Shown piece after piece: positions 16,568-24,721 of a DNA stretch of 64,000 nucleotides. Position 1 is the first letter of the stretch; every line of letters begins with the position of its first letter. The DNA comes from Thiobacillus sp. Its GTDB lineage: Bacteria > Pseudomonadota > Gammaproteobacteria > Burkholderiales > Thiobacillaceae. The stretch lies in NCBI GenBank assembly GCA_030679915.1, contig JAUXRY010000012.1, forward strand, positions 32,857 through 96,856. The letters are read 5' to 3'. The notes beneath the pieces were generated by a model that made no database searches, was not told where the DNA came from, and worked only from the letters and a program-made list of their open reading frames with translations. The translations under genes and the position numbers were made by a program.

Positions 16568-17251
16568 ATGACGGCTGATACTGGCGTGCATCCGCGCATC
16601 CGTTCCTACGTACTGCGTGCCGGTCGTGTCGGCCCCGGGCAGGCGCGTGCGCTGGCTGAAATCGGACCGCAGTTTTTGTTGCCATATCAGCCGGGTGAGC
16701 TTGATCTGGACCAGGTGTTTGGTCGTGTTGCACCGCGTATTCTGGAAATTGGTTTTGGCATGGGCGAGGGGCTGGCGGAAATTGCCGCGGCGCATCCTGA
16801 AAACGATTACATCGGGGTTGAAGTACATACCCCGGGTGTGGGCGCACTCTTAAAACAGCTTGGCGAGCGCGGCCTCACCAATGTCCGCGTAGTTCAGCAT
16901 GACGCGTTCGAAGTGCTGACCAGGATGCTGGCGCCAGCCAGCCTGAACGGCATTCACATTTTCTTTCCCGACCCGTGGCACAAAACACGTCACCACAAAC
17001 GCCGGCTGATTCAACCGCCACTGGTGCGACTCCTGACGAGCCGACTGCTCAGCGGCGGTTATATCCATTTGGCAACCGATTGGGAAAATTACGCTGAGCA
17101 GATGCTTGAGGTATTGGCGGCAGAACCGCTGTTGCACAACACGGTGACGGGTTACGCACCGCGCCCGGACACCCGACCCCTGACCAAGTTTGAGCAGCGC
17201 GGCATTCGCCTGGGTCATGGGGTGTGGGATCTGGTGTTTCGCACGGCTTGA
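16568..17251 (+). CDS. trmB: tRNA (guanine-N7-)-methyltransferase
   Basis: The 227-residue SAM-dependent enzyme forms m7G46 in tRNA. Recognisable blocks are [19 protein letters not shown] at the start, the SAM site [29 protein letters not shown], the substrate-binding [16 protein letters not shown] and the C-terminal [17 protein letters not shown]. It starts 5 bases after thiG. The coupling of trmB to thiG is frequent in Betaproteobacteria. Confidence 0.97.
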   Translation: MTADTGVHPRIRSYVLRAGRVGPGQARALAEIGPQFLLPYQPGELDLDQVFGRVAPRILEIGFGMGEGLAEIAAAHPENDYIGVEVHTPGVGALLKQLGERGLTNVRVVQHDAFEVLTRMLAPASLNGIHIFFPDPWHKTRHHKRRLIQPPLVRLLTSRLLSGGYIHLATDWENYAEQMLEVLAAEPLLHNTVTGYAPRPDTRPLTKFEQRGIRLGHGVWDLVFRTA

Positions 17252-17449
17252 GCTTTACGCTTGGGATCCTTCTCTTGATGTCCAGCTCGGACTGTCATTA
17301 CCGCCCGATCGGAATAATTACAGCCAAACTGAGTGAACTGTTCCCGGGTTGCCCGGCCTGACTTGTCTGCTTGTGGTGCGGCATGCACCCCTGGAGTGCG
17401 TGTTCGGGATCAAGAATTACGCTTTCCACGTTCTATCATGTAGTTACAG

Positions 17450-17466
17450 TTGGCACGATTGCTGCG
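17450..17466 (+). promoter_or_regulatory. Sigma-54-like promoter candidate for gnd-zwf-pgl
   Basis: TTGGCACG, four bases, then CTGC gives a full match to the -24 element (YTGGCACG) and three of four positions of TTGC at -12, with GG-N10-GC spacing (GG at 17452-17453, GC at 17464-17465). The predicted start of transcription is near 17477, just ahead of the ribosome site AAGGAGG and the gnd ATG at 17501. Confidence 0.5.
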
Positions 17467-17500
17467 CCATACCTAGTCATCCCACATCAAGGAGGAAAGC

Positions 17501-18415
17501 ATGGAATTCGGTATTGTCGGACTCGGACGCATGGGCGGCAACATGGCGCGACGCTTGGCGCGACAGGGGATCAAAATCGCGGTCAATAACCGCAGCCATG
17601 ATGTCAGCGAGGGCATCGCGACTGAAACCGGACACCAGGCCTGCGCAACGCTGGACGAGATGGTCAAGGCCTTGCAGGCGCCGCGCATAGTCTGGCTGAT
17701 GTTGCCGGCAGGTGAGGCAACCGAGACGGCGCTGGATGCACTGGTGCCGCTGCTTTCCCCGGGCGATCTGGTGGTCGATGGCGCAAACGCGTATTACAAG
17801 GACGACCAGCCCCATGCCGACAAACTGGCAGCGCACAAGATCGACTTTGCCGATGCCGGCGTGTCCGGAGGGGTGTGGGGGCTGGAGAATGGCTACTGCA
17901 TCATGTTTGGCGGCAGCGACGCTGCGGCGGCGCGACTCAAGCCTTATATGGAAGCGCTCGCACCCACACCTACCACCGGCTGGCTTCACACGGGCCCGGT
18001 CGGCTCCGGCCACTTCGTCAAGATGGTTCATAACGGCATCGAGTACGGCATGATGCAGGCGTTTGCCGAAGGCTTTGCCCTGATGAAGAACAAGTCTGGG
18101 TTTGATCTCGACATCGCCGACATCACCGAATTGTGGCGTCATGGCAGCGTCGTGCGGTCCTGGCTGCTGGATTTGTCGGTGGACTTTCTGGCGCAGGATC
18201 AAACGCTGGATTCCATCGAACCCTTTGTGGCCGATTCGGGCGAGGGGCGCTGGACCGCACTGGAATCAGTGGAACAGGGCATTCCCACCCCGGTGATGTC
18301 GTTGGCGCTGATGATGCGCTTTGCCAGCCAGGGCAAGAATGATTACGCCTCCAAGGTTCTTGCCAAGATGCGCCAGGGGTTTGGCGGCCATGCAATCAAA
18401 GAGGAAGGCAAATGA
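17501..18415 (+). CDS. gnd: 6-phosphogluconate dehydrogenase, decarboxylating (short form)
   Basis: The 304-residue enzyme oxidatively decarboxylates 6-phosphogluconate to ribulose 5-phosphate. The Rossmann start is GIVGLGRMGGNMARRLARQG; substrate-site blocks are DAGVSGGVWGLENGYCIMFG and HFVKMVHNGIEYGMMQAFAE, with the catalytic lysine in FVKMVHN. It is the short form of about 300 residues (YqeC/GntZ-like), which in characterised members often prefers NAD. It is the first gene of a tight operon: its stop overlaps the zwf start by four bases. A strong ribosome site precedes it, and a sigma-54-like site lies about 45 bases upstream. Confidence 0.96.
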   Translation: MEFGIVGLGRMGGNMARRLARQGIKIAVNNRSHDVSEGIATETGHQACATLDEMVKALQAPRIVWLMLPAGEATETALDALVPLLSPGDLVVDGANAYYKDDQPHADKLAAHKIDFADAGVSGGVWGLENGYCIMFGGSDAAAARLKPYMEALAPTPTTGWLHTGPVGSGHFVKMVHNGIEYGMMQAFAEGFALMKNKSGFDLDIADITELWRHGSVVRSWLLDLSVDFLAQDQTLDSIEPFVADSGEGRWTALESVEQGIPTPVMSLALMMRFASQGKNDYASKVLAKMRQGFGGHAIKEEGK

Positions 18416-19893
18416 ACGACAAAGTTGACATCGTTCTGCCGTGCACTTTCGTTATTTTTGGCGCCACCGGCAATCTGTCCACCAATAAATTGCTGCCTGC
18501 GCTGTATCACCTGGAAGCAGCGGGCCGCCTGACGGAAGCCCTCAATATCATCGCATTTTCACGGCGCGCATTTAGCGACGATGAATGGCGTAACCACATG
18601 CGCGAAGTCCTTGCCGACAAGATCAAAGGCAAGCAGGACACCCCGATATTCGAGCGCTTCATTGCCCGCTTCACCTATCAGAAGGGTGATCTCAACGACG
18701 TTGAGACTTATAAGGAGCTGGCCAGGCGCCTGCCGTCCGAAGAGGCCTGCTCGGCCACGGTGTTTTACCTGGCGATCAAACCCGCTGAATTTGGCGCGGT
18801 CGTCCGCAACCTCGAAGTCGTGGGTTTGAACCGGCCGCGCGGACTGAACCGTGTGGTGGTGGAAAAACCTTTTGGCGAGGACATCGAATCGGCACGCATG
18901 CTGAATCAGTTATTGCATCAGCATTTCGACGAAGAACAGATTTTCCGCATCGACCATTTTCTCGGCAAGGAAACCGTGCAGAACCTGCTGGTTTTCCGCT
19001 TTGCCAACACCCTGATCGAACCCTTGTGGAATCGCAATTTCATCGATCACGTGCAGATCACCGTGGCCGAATCAATCGGGATCGAACAGCGCGCCGACTA
19101 TTACGACAATGCAGGCGCGCTGCGCGACATGCTGCAAAACCACTTGATGCAGCTGCTCACCGTCGTGGCGATGGAACCGCCGCCTGCGCTCGAAGCCGAT
19201 GCTTTGCACGATGAAAAAGTGAAAGTGTTGCGTTCGATTCGGCCGATTGCCAAGCAAGCCGTTCACGCTCACGCGATCCGTGCGCAGTACGCACGTGGCG
19301 TAATTGATGGCAAGTCCGCGTTGGGCTACCAGCAGGAAGAAAACGTCGCGTCGAATTCCATTACCGAAACCTATGTCGCGGCCAAGTTCTATATCGACAA
19401 CTGGCGCTGGCGCGGGGTGCCGTTTTACCTGCGTACGGGTAAACGCATGCCACGTCAGACGTCGATGATTGCGATCCGCTTCCGTCATCCGCCGCAGCAG
19501 CTGTTCCGCGAAACGCCACTCGAAACGATCGATCCGAACTGGATCCTGTTGTCGATCCAGCCCGATGAGTCGATGCGCATGGAAATCCATGTCAAGCAAC
19601 CCGGGCTCGACATGGATACGCGGATGATGCAGATGAACGCGAGCTTCCTCAAAACGGATGAAGAAGCGCTCGATGCGTATGAGACCTTGCTGCTCGATGT
19701 CATCGAAGGCGACCGTTCGTTGTTCCTGCGCTTTGATGAAGTGGAATGGGCGTGGCGGGTGGTTGATCCCATCCTCAAGAACTGGGCGGTGGAGCGCGAA
19801 TACATTCCGACCTACGCTGCGGGAAGTTGGGGTCCAGCTGATGCCAACCGTTTGTTCGATAGCGACGACCAGACCTGGCGCAATGAACTATGA
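18412..19893 (+). CDS. zwf: Glucose-6-phosphate 1-dehydrogenase
   Basis: The 493-residue enzyme makes 6-phosphogluconolactone and NADPH at the entry of the oxidative pentose phosphate pathway. The active-site signature RIDHFLGKETVQNLLVFRFA is intact with its lysine and histidine. The nucleotide-binding loop reads GATGNLSTNKLLPALY, where the common form is GASGDLAxRKLLPALY, so the loop is a variant. KPFGEDIESA and YLRTGKRMPRQ are present as expected. It overlaps gnd and pgl by four bases each, a translationally coupled trio. Confidence 0.97.
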   Translation: MNDKVDIVLPCTFVIFGATGNLSTNKLLPALYHLEAAGRLTEALNIIAFSRRAFSDDEWRNHMREVLADKIKGKQDTPIFERFIARFTYQKGDLNDVETYKELARRLPSEEACSATVFYLAIKPAEFGAVVRNLEVVGLNRPRGLNRVVVEKPFGEDIESARMLNQLLHQHFDEEQIFRIDHFLGKETVQNLLVFRFANTLIEPLWNRNFIDHVQITVAESIGIEQRADYYDNAGALRDMLQNHLMQLLTVVAMEPPPALEADALHDEKVKVLRSIRPIAKQAVHAHAIRAQYARGVIDGKSALGYQQEENVASNSITETYVAAKFYIDNWRWRGVPFYLRTGKRMPRQTSMIAIRFRHPPQQLFRETPLETIDPNWILLSIQPDESMRMEIHVKQPGLDMDTRMMQMNASFLKTDEEALDAYETLLLDVIEGDRSLFLRFDEVEWAWRVVDPILKNWAVEREYIPTYAAGSWGPADANRLFDSDDQTWRNEL

Positions 19894-20585
19894 AGCTGCC
19901 CGGCTGGCGTGTATTTTCCGATGCGGAATCGCTGGTTGAAAAACTGACCAATGCCTTGTGTGAAGCAGCCGATCAGGCCATTGCCGCGCGTGGTGCGTTT
20001 CATCTGGTGTTGGCTGGAGGCAGCACGCCGTTGGCGCTCTATCGTGCTTTGGCAACGCGTGGCGTGGGAGATGCCCACTGGCATGTCTGGTATGGTGACG
20101 AGCGTTGTTTGCCGGTGGATCACCTCGAACGCAATAGCCACATTATTGAAACAGCCTGGCTTGCGGCTTCATCGATTCCTTTGGGTAACCGTCAGCCGAT
20201 TCCGGCCGAACGGGGCGCCGTTCAGGCTGCGGCGTTCTATGCGGATAGATTGAAAGCCGTGGTCGATTTCGATGTGGTGCTGTTGGGCATGGGCGAAGAC
20301 GGCCACACTGCCAGCCTGTTTCCCGGACAAAACTGGGGAGTCGAGCCCGACAGCTCAGACGTGCTCGCGGTTTTTGGAGCGCCCAAGCCGCCGCCCGAAC
20401 GGGTCAGCCTGTCGGCTGCCCGCTTGAGCCGCAGCGCACAGGTGTGGTTTTTGATCACCGGCAGCGGCAAGAGGACGGCAATCTCGCACTGGCAAGCGGG
20501 TGAAGCCCTGCCGGCCGCGCAGGTGCATGGCAAACAGGAAACCGTGGCCTGGCTGGATGCCGAAGCCTTGCCGGTAACCGATTAA
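19890..20585 (+). CDS. pgl: 6-phosphogluconolactonase
   Basis: The 231-residue protein hydrolyses the lactone made by Zwf. It shows the family blocks LAGGSTPLALYRAL, WYGDERCLPVDHLERNSH and VLLGMGEDGHTASLFPG. It is the last gene of the gnd-zwf-pgl unit, starting inside the zwf stop codon (ATGA overlap), and it ends next to the convergent RbgA-like gene with no spacer. No edd/eda genes are near. Confidence 0.96.
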   Translation: MKLPGWRVFSDAESLVEKLTNALCEAADQAIAARGAFHLVLAGGSTPLALYRALATRGVGDAHWHVWYGDERCLPVDHLERNSHIIETAWLAASSIPLGNRQPIPAERGAVQAAAFYADRLKAVVDFDVVLLGMGEDGHTASLFPGQNWGVEPDSSDVLAVFGAPKPPPERVSLSAARLSRSAQVWFLITGSGKRTAISHWQAGEALPAAQVHGKQETVAWLDAEALPVTD

Positions 20586-21530
20586 CTACTCCGTCGTGTC
20601 AGGCGCTGTTGTATCTGGAGCCGGTGTATCGGGCGCAGGGCTGCCGGGTTTGTCGGGTTTGCTGCGTGCCGCCGCCAGCATGACCTGTCGCGTGTCGGGG
20701 GTTTCCAGGCTGATGCGACCCAGCGCGCCGGTGCGGTAATCGGTCAAAAAAATCATCGCCGCTTTTTCCAGATCCAGCTCACCGCCGCGCCCCTTCAGCA
20801 CGCAGCCGCGTTTTTTGGCCACTGCTTCCAGCACCCCGGTCGCATCCATCCCTTCCAGCGAAAACTTGTAGCGCGCCTTCAGCAGCCCCGGGTAGCGTTC
20901 GAGCAGTATCCCCGCCAAAAACACCGCCACTTCCTCGTCGATCACCGCGTTGCGGCCAATCGCGTGGCTGGCTGCCAGCATGAAGCCATCGGCATCGTGC
21001 TCGATCTTGGGCCAGGTCATCCCCGGCGTGTCGATCAGAGACAGGCGCTGCGAGATATTGATGCGCTGCTGCGACTTGGTCACCGCCGGCTCGTCGCCTA
21101 CTGCCGCCACCCGACGTTTCACCATCGCATTCAGCAGCGTGGCTTTGCCGACGGTTGGAATACCCAGGATCATCAGCCGCAGCGGCTTGAACGTGTCGTC
21201 GCGGTGCGGCGCCAGCTTTTGCGCCAGTGCAGGCAACTTCGCCACATCGCTGGGTTTCTTGGCCGAAATCGCCACCGCCATCACGCCGGGCTGCTTGTTG
21301 AAGTAATCCAGCCAGGCGCGCGTCGCCTCGGGGTCGGCCAGATCGGCCTTGTTCAATAGCTTGAGGCAGGAGCGCTGACGATGCAGACGCAACTCGTGAA
21401 TCATCGGATTGCTGCCCGCTTCCGGCAGGCGCGCATCCAGCACCTCGACCACCACGTCGATCAGCGCCATCGTTTCCGCAGCCTTCTTGCGCGCGGTTGT
21501 CATGTGACCAGGGAACCATTGGATAGGCAT
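20586..21530 (-). CDS. Circularly permuted GTPase, RbgA/YlqF-like ribosome biogenesis factor
   Basis: The 314-residue protein starts IQWFPGHMTTARK, typical of the YlqF/RbgA family, which assists large-subunit assembly. GTPase motifs come in permuted order: G4 LLNKADLAD, then G1 LGIPTVGKATLLNAM, then G3 IDTPGMTWP. The G1 loop reads GxPTVGKAT where most members have GxPNVGKST, so the Mg-coordinating Ser/Thr is Ala followed by Thr; whether the Thr compensates is unknown. The last 20 residues are a low-complexity Pro-Asp-Thr tail (PAPDTPAPDTTAPDTTE). It converges on pgl. Confidence 0.9.
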   Translation of the reverse strand: MPIQWFPGHMTTARKKAAETMALIDVVVEVLDARLPEAGSNPMIHELRLHRQRSCLKLLNKADLADPEATRAWLDYFNKQPGVMAVAISAKKPSDVAKLPALAQKLAPHRDDTFKPLRLMILGIPTVGKATLLNAMVKRRVAAVGDEPAVTKSQQRINISQRLSLIDTPGMTWPKIEHDADGFMLAASHAIGRNAVIDEEVAVFLAGILLERYPGLLKARYKFSLEGMDATGVLEAVAKKRGCVLKGRGGELDLEKAAMIFLTDYRTGALGRISLETPDTRQVMLAAARSKPDKPGSPAPDTPAPDTTAPDTTE

Positions 21531-21666
21531 GGTGTGTATGTGTTCAGGAAAGGTGGGGATTATCCCACTGGTTGCATGGGCTGTCGTTTAGATGAGCTGT
21601 TTCAGAAGGCAGGCCGGTCAAATGGCAGTATTTGTTTGAGGATCAAGAAGAACCCCGTGTTTTGCG

Positions 21667-22225
21667 TTACTCCAATGCGCCAGCAGACTTAAGTAGGTCG
21701 ATCATGTTCTGGTCTTTCTTTGCATTTGCCCATGAGAGTGGTGTGTTTCCGTCAGATAGGCGCACGTTCACATCAGCATCTTTTTCGATCAGTAGACGAG
21801 CAATATCAAAATAACCTTTGCGAGCTGCAAAAGTGAGCGCAGTCCACCCGCTTTCATCCTTGGCATTTGGATTGCTGCCCGCTTGTAATAATGACGAGCA
21901 CAGTATCGGCATGACCTGCCCAAGCCGCCATAATCAGTGGAGTTGCTTCACCAGGTTGTTCATTTGATTTCGCGCCTTTCTTTATTAGGAATTTAACGAT
22001 TTCAGTGTGGCCAGCGCTTGCGGCATTGAAAAGAGCCGTATGACCATTTCCAACAACTTCCTCTCGTGCATTGATATCGTCCACTTTCCCAGCCAAATAC
22101 TGCACTTTTTCAAGATCGCCTATTCGAGCAGCGGCAATCATCTGGTTATTAATGTTGACCTCTGGAGCGCAGGCACTTAAGCCTATAAGGCACAAGAAAA
22201 GCAGAACCATGCGTTGCAATATCAC
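21667..22225 (-). pseudogene. Ankyrin-repeat lipoprotein gene with a frameshift
   Basis: From a GTG at 22225 (with AGGA nine bases upstream; an ATG at 22210 is the alternative) the reading frame gives a lipoprotein signal with lipobox LSAC (residues 16-19) and then ankyrin repeats (GHTALFNAASAGHTEIVKFL, then ATPLIMAAWAGHADTVL). It then shifts out of frame near 21893-21905. The next frame continues the array in register: LLQAGSNPNAKDESGWTALT, ARKGYFDIARLLIEKDADVN and GNTPLSWANAKKDQNMIDLL, ending at 21667. A single extra or missing base explains it. The gene is AT-richer than its neighbours, which suggests acquisition. It lies downstream of the fumarase/aspartase gene. Confidence 0.72.
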
Positions 22226-22259
22226 GTGACTAATTCCTGACCTGATTTGCCATCTGACT

Positions 22260-23660
22260 TTAACCCGCTCCGCCCCCACCCCCCACCCCATGCGCCGCTT
22301 GCAACACCAGGGCATCAAAATCCTCAGCCTTCATTAATCCTCGTTCAGCAACGATGTCGCGCACCGGCCGCCCGGACTTCTCCGATTCCTTGGCAACTTC
22401 AGCCGCCTGGTTGTAGCCGATCTGCGTATTAAGCAGGGTGGCCAGCGCGACGCTCTGGTGGATAAAGAACGCGCAGCGTTCCCTGTTAACAATAATCCCC
22501 TTGAGATTCTTCTCGGTGGCGGCGTTCATCGCGTTGGTCAGCCAGTCCATGGCGTCGAACAGCGCGGAACCCATCGCCGGCATCATCACATTCAGTTCCA
22601 TCTGCCCGGCCTGCACCATATAGGAGACGGCGGCGTCCTGCCCCAGCACCTGGAAACAGACCTGGTTGAGCATCTCGAACATCACCGGGTTGACCTTGCC
22701 GGGCATGATGGACGAACCGGGCTGTACTGGCGGCAACTGGATTTCGCCGAGGCCGGTGCGCGGGCCGGAGGCGAGCAGGCGCAGGTCGTTGGAGATGCGG
22801 GTAAGTTCCAGCGCGAGGTTGCGGATTTCGCCCGACAGCCGCGCGAGGTCGTTCATCGACTGCATTTGCGCGACCAGCTGGCCGACACGGATCGGTTCGC
22901 CGGTGAGTTGCGCCAGTTCGCTTGCTGCGCGTGCCGGGTAATCGGGCGAGGTATTGAGGCCGGTGCCGGCGGCCGAACCACCGAGGCCGATTTCGCACAG
23001 GGCGGGGCGCAACTCATCGAGCGCGGCTTCGCAGCGGGCAAGCGTCCAGGCGTAGCCGGCAAATTCATGGCCGATGGTGGTGGGCACGGCGTCCTGCAAA
23101 TGCGTGCGGCCGGATTTGACGGTGTCTTTTTCGCGCTCGGCCAGGCGGCTAAATTCCGCAGCCATGCCGTTTACCGCAGCGGTCAGCCGTGGCAGCTTGG
23201 CCAGCACGGCAAGGCGGATTGCGGTGGGGATAGTGTCGTTGGTCGACTGTCCCATGTTGACGTCGTCGTTGGGGTTGACCGGTGTGTACGCGCCTTTTTC
23301 ACCGCCTAGCGCCACGTTGGCAAGGTTGGCGATGACTTCGTTGCTGTTCATGTTGTGGCTGGTGCCGGCGCCGGCCTGAAAACGGTCGACCACGAATTGA
23401 TCGATATACTCGCCGGCGAGAATCTTGTCGCAGGCGGCGGCGATGGCATCGCGCTTTTGCTCGGATAACCAGCCCGGCTGGCAGTTGGCATTCGCGGCGG
23501 CGAGCTTGATACGTACATGGGCTAGTACGAAATCCTTATCCGGACCACGGCCGGAAATGGGAAAATTGACTATTGCACGAGCGGTTTGTGCGCCATACCA
23601 AGCATCCTGGGGAACCTGGACCTCGCCAAGCGAGTCTTTCTCAGTACGCAATTCATTCAT
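22260..23660 (-). CDS. Class II fumarase/aspartase family lyase
   Basis: The 466-residue protein carries the superfamily signature GSSIMPGKVNPVM and the active-site blocks SGRTHLQDAVPTTIGHEF and AGTSHNMNSNEV. The start TEKDSLGEVQVPQDAWYGAQ and NFPISGRG fit both FumC and AspA. The later block MELNVMMPAMGSALFDAMDW plus LKGIIVNRERC looks somewhat nearer to aspartases. It either hydrates fumarate in the TCA cycle or deaminates aspartate to fumarate; residues seen here do not settle it. The C-terminus is an unusual Gly-rich tail (HGVGGGGGAG). Its start is 13 bases from the divergent thioredoxin gene, so its promoter lies inside that gene. Confidence 0.9.
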   Translation of the reverse strand: MNELRTEKDSLGEVQVPQDAWYGAQTARAIVNFPISGRGPDKDFVLAHVRIKLAAANANCQPGWLSEQKRDAIAAACDKILAGEYIDQFVVDRFQAGAGTSHNMNSNEVIANLANVALGGEKGAYTPVNPNDDVNMGQSTNDTIPTAIRLAVLAKLPRLTAAVNGMAAEFSRLAEREKDTVKSGRTHLQDAVPTTIGHEFAGYAWTLARCEAALDELRPALCEIGLGGSAAGTGLNTSPDYPARAASELAQLTGEPIRVGQLVAQMQSMNDLARLSGEIRNLALELTRISNDLRLLASGPRTGLGEIQLPPVQPGSSIMPGKVNPVMFEMLNQVCFQVLGQDAAVSYMVQAGQMELNVMMPAMGSALFDAMDWLTNAMNAATEKNLKGIIVNRERCAFFIHQSVALATLLNTQIGYNQAAEVAKESEKSGRPVRDIVAERGLMKAEDFDALVLQAAHGVGGGGGAG

Positions 23661-23673
23661 GATGGGAAAACCA

Positions 23674-24177
23674 ATGCAGACGTTACAAAGAAGTCGATTT
23701 TATCCGATGTGGCTGGCAGGGCTATTTCTGGCGTTGATGACGCTGGTTGTGGTTGGCGCGCAGGCCGCAGACTTCAAAGTAACGGACACCACCGGCAAGA
23801 CGCATACCCTCTCGGGCTACAAGGGAAAATGGGTGCTGGTGAACTACTGGGCCACCTGGTGCCCGCCTTGCCTGGAAGAGATTCCGGATTTGATTTCGCT
23901 GCATGATTCCAAGAAGAACAATCTCGTCGTCATCGGGGTTGCAATGGATTATAAATCACCCAAACAAGTGACGGACTTTGCCGAAGGCTTGTTGGTAACC
24001 TATCCCATCGTGCTGGGGACACCGAAAATCGTGAGCCAGATTGGTCCGATGCAAGGCTTGCCGACCACCTATTTATTTAACCCTGAGGGTAAGATGGTCG
24101 CACATCAGGTTGGGGCACTTACGCGCGAAGCGGTTGAAAGCTTCATCAGCAGCAAAAAGGTCAGTGCCAGTAAATAA
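23674..24177 (+). CDS. TlpA-like thioredoxin with N-terminal membrane anchor or signal
   Basis: The 167-residue product (start ATG at 23674, preceded by GGGA at good spacing) has a hydrophobic N-terminal segment (about residues 12-30, ending VGAQAADF) and a thioredoxin fold with active site NYWATWCPPCLEEIPD, then the cis-proline loop GLPTTYLFNPEG. TlpA/ResA-type proteins reduce periplasmic disulfides, for instance in cytochrome maturation. It starts a plus-strand group with a SoxW-like thioredoxin, a TolC-like protein and a small adaptor. It is head-to-head with the fumarase/aspartase gene with only 13 bases between starts. Confidence 0.9.
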   Translation: MQTLQRSRFYPMWLAGLFLALMTLVVVGAQAADFKVTDTTGKTHTLSGYKGKWVLVNYWATWCPPCLEEIPDLISLHDSKKNNLVVIGVAMDYKSPKQVTDFAEGLLVTYPIVLGTPKIVSQIGPMQGLPTTYLFNPEGKMVAHQVGALTREAVESFISSKKVSASK

Positions 24178-24214
24178 GCCACGTGTAAAAAACAGGCTGT
24201 ATTCAGGAGACTCC

Positions 24215-24721
24215 ATGCGTCATTTGTTACTCGCATTTGTTTTAGTGTTCGCGACACCCACTTGGGCGGAAACACGCGACCCCGGGAATTTCTTCTTCCA
24301 ACCGAAATTTGGAGACTTGCAGGCGGATTTGCAGGAAGCCAAAAAACAGGGGAAGAAAGGCGTGTTTCTGTTTTTCGAGCAGGATGCCTGCCCGTTTTGC
24401 GAGCGCATGAAAACCACTATCCTCAATCAGTCTGAGGTTCAGAATGCCTTCCGTGCGCAGTTTTTGCTGTATCCGATTGATGTCAATGGCGATACTGAAA
24501 TGACTGATTTTCAGGGAAAGGCTACGACTGAAAAAGATTTTGCATTTTCGCATCGAGTTCGCGCCACCCCAACTTTATTGTTCTTCGATCTCGACGGAAA
24601 ACTCATTACACGCTACACCGGGCCCACAAAAGACAAGGCCGAGTTTCTGTTGCTCGAAAAATATGTAGTCGAAGGTGCTTACGCAAACCAACCCTTTACC
24701 AAATACAAGCAAGCTAAATGA
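24215..24721 (+). CDS. SoxW-like periplasmic thioredoxin-fold protein
   Basis: The 168-residue product has a signal peptide (about residues 1-18, ending TPTWAE), then FLFFEQDACPFCERMKT with a CPFC redox site and a cis-proline loop RATPTLLFFDLDG. This is the SoxW/thioredoxin-2-like group, which works in the periplasm and in sulfur oxidisers is linked to the Sox system. No sox genes are in the window. The ATG at 24215 follows AGGAGA. Its stop overlaps the next gene's start (ATGA), so the two are translationally coupled. Confidence 0.85.
   Translation: MRHLLLAFVLVFATPTWAETRDPGNFFFQPKFGDLQADLQEAKKQGKKGVFLFFEQDACPFCERMKTTILNQSEVQNAFRAQFLLYPIDVNGDTEMTDFQGKATTEKDFAFSHRVRATPTLLFFDLDGKLITRYTGPTKDKAEFLLLEKYVVEGAYANQPFTKYKQAK

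Noticed and set aside
22458..23309. Long plus-strand open frame opposite the fumarase/aspartase gene
   Set aside because: Its His/Gly/Arg-rich content mirrors the codons of the real gene on the other strand; no family features.
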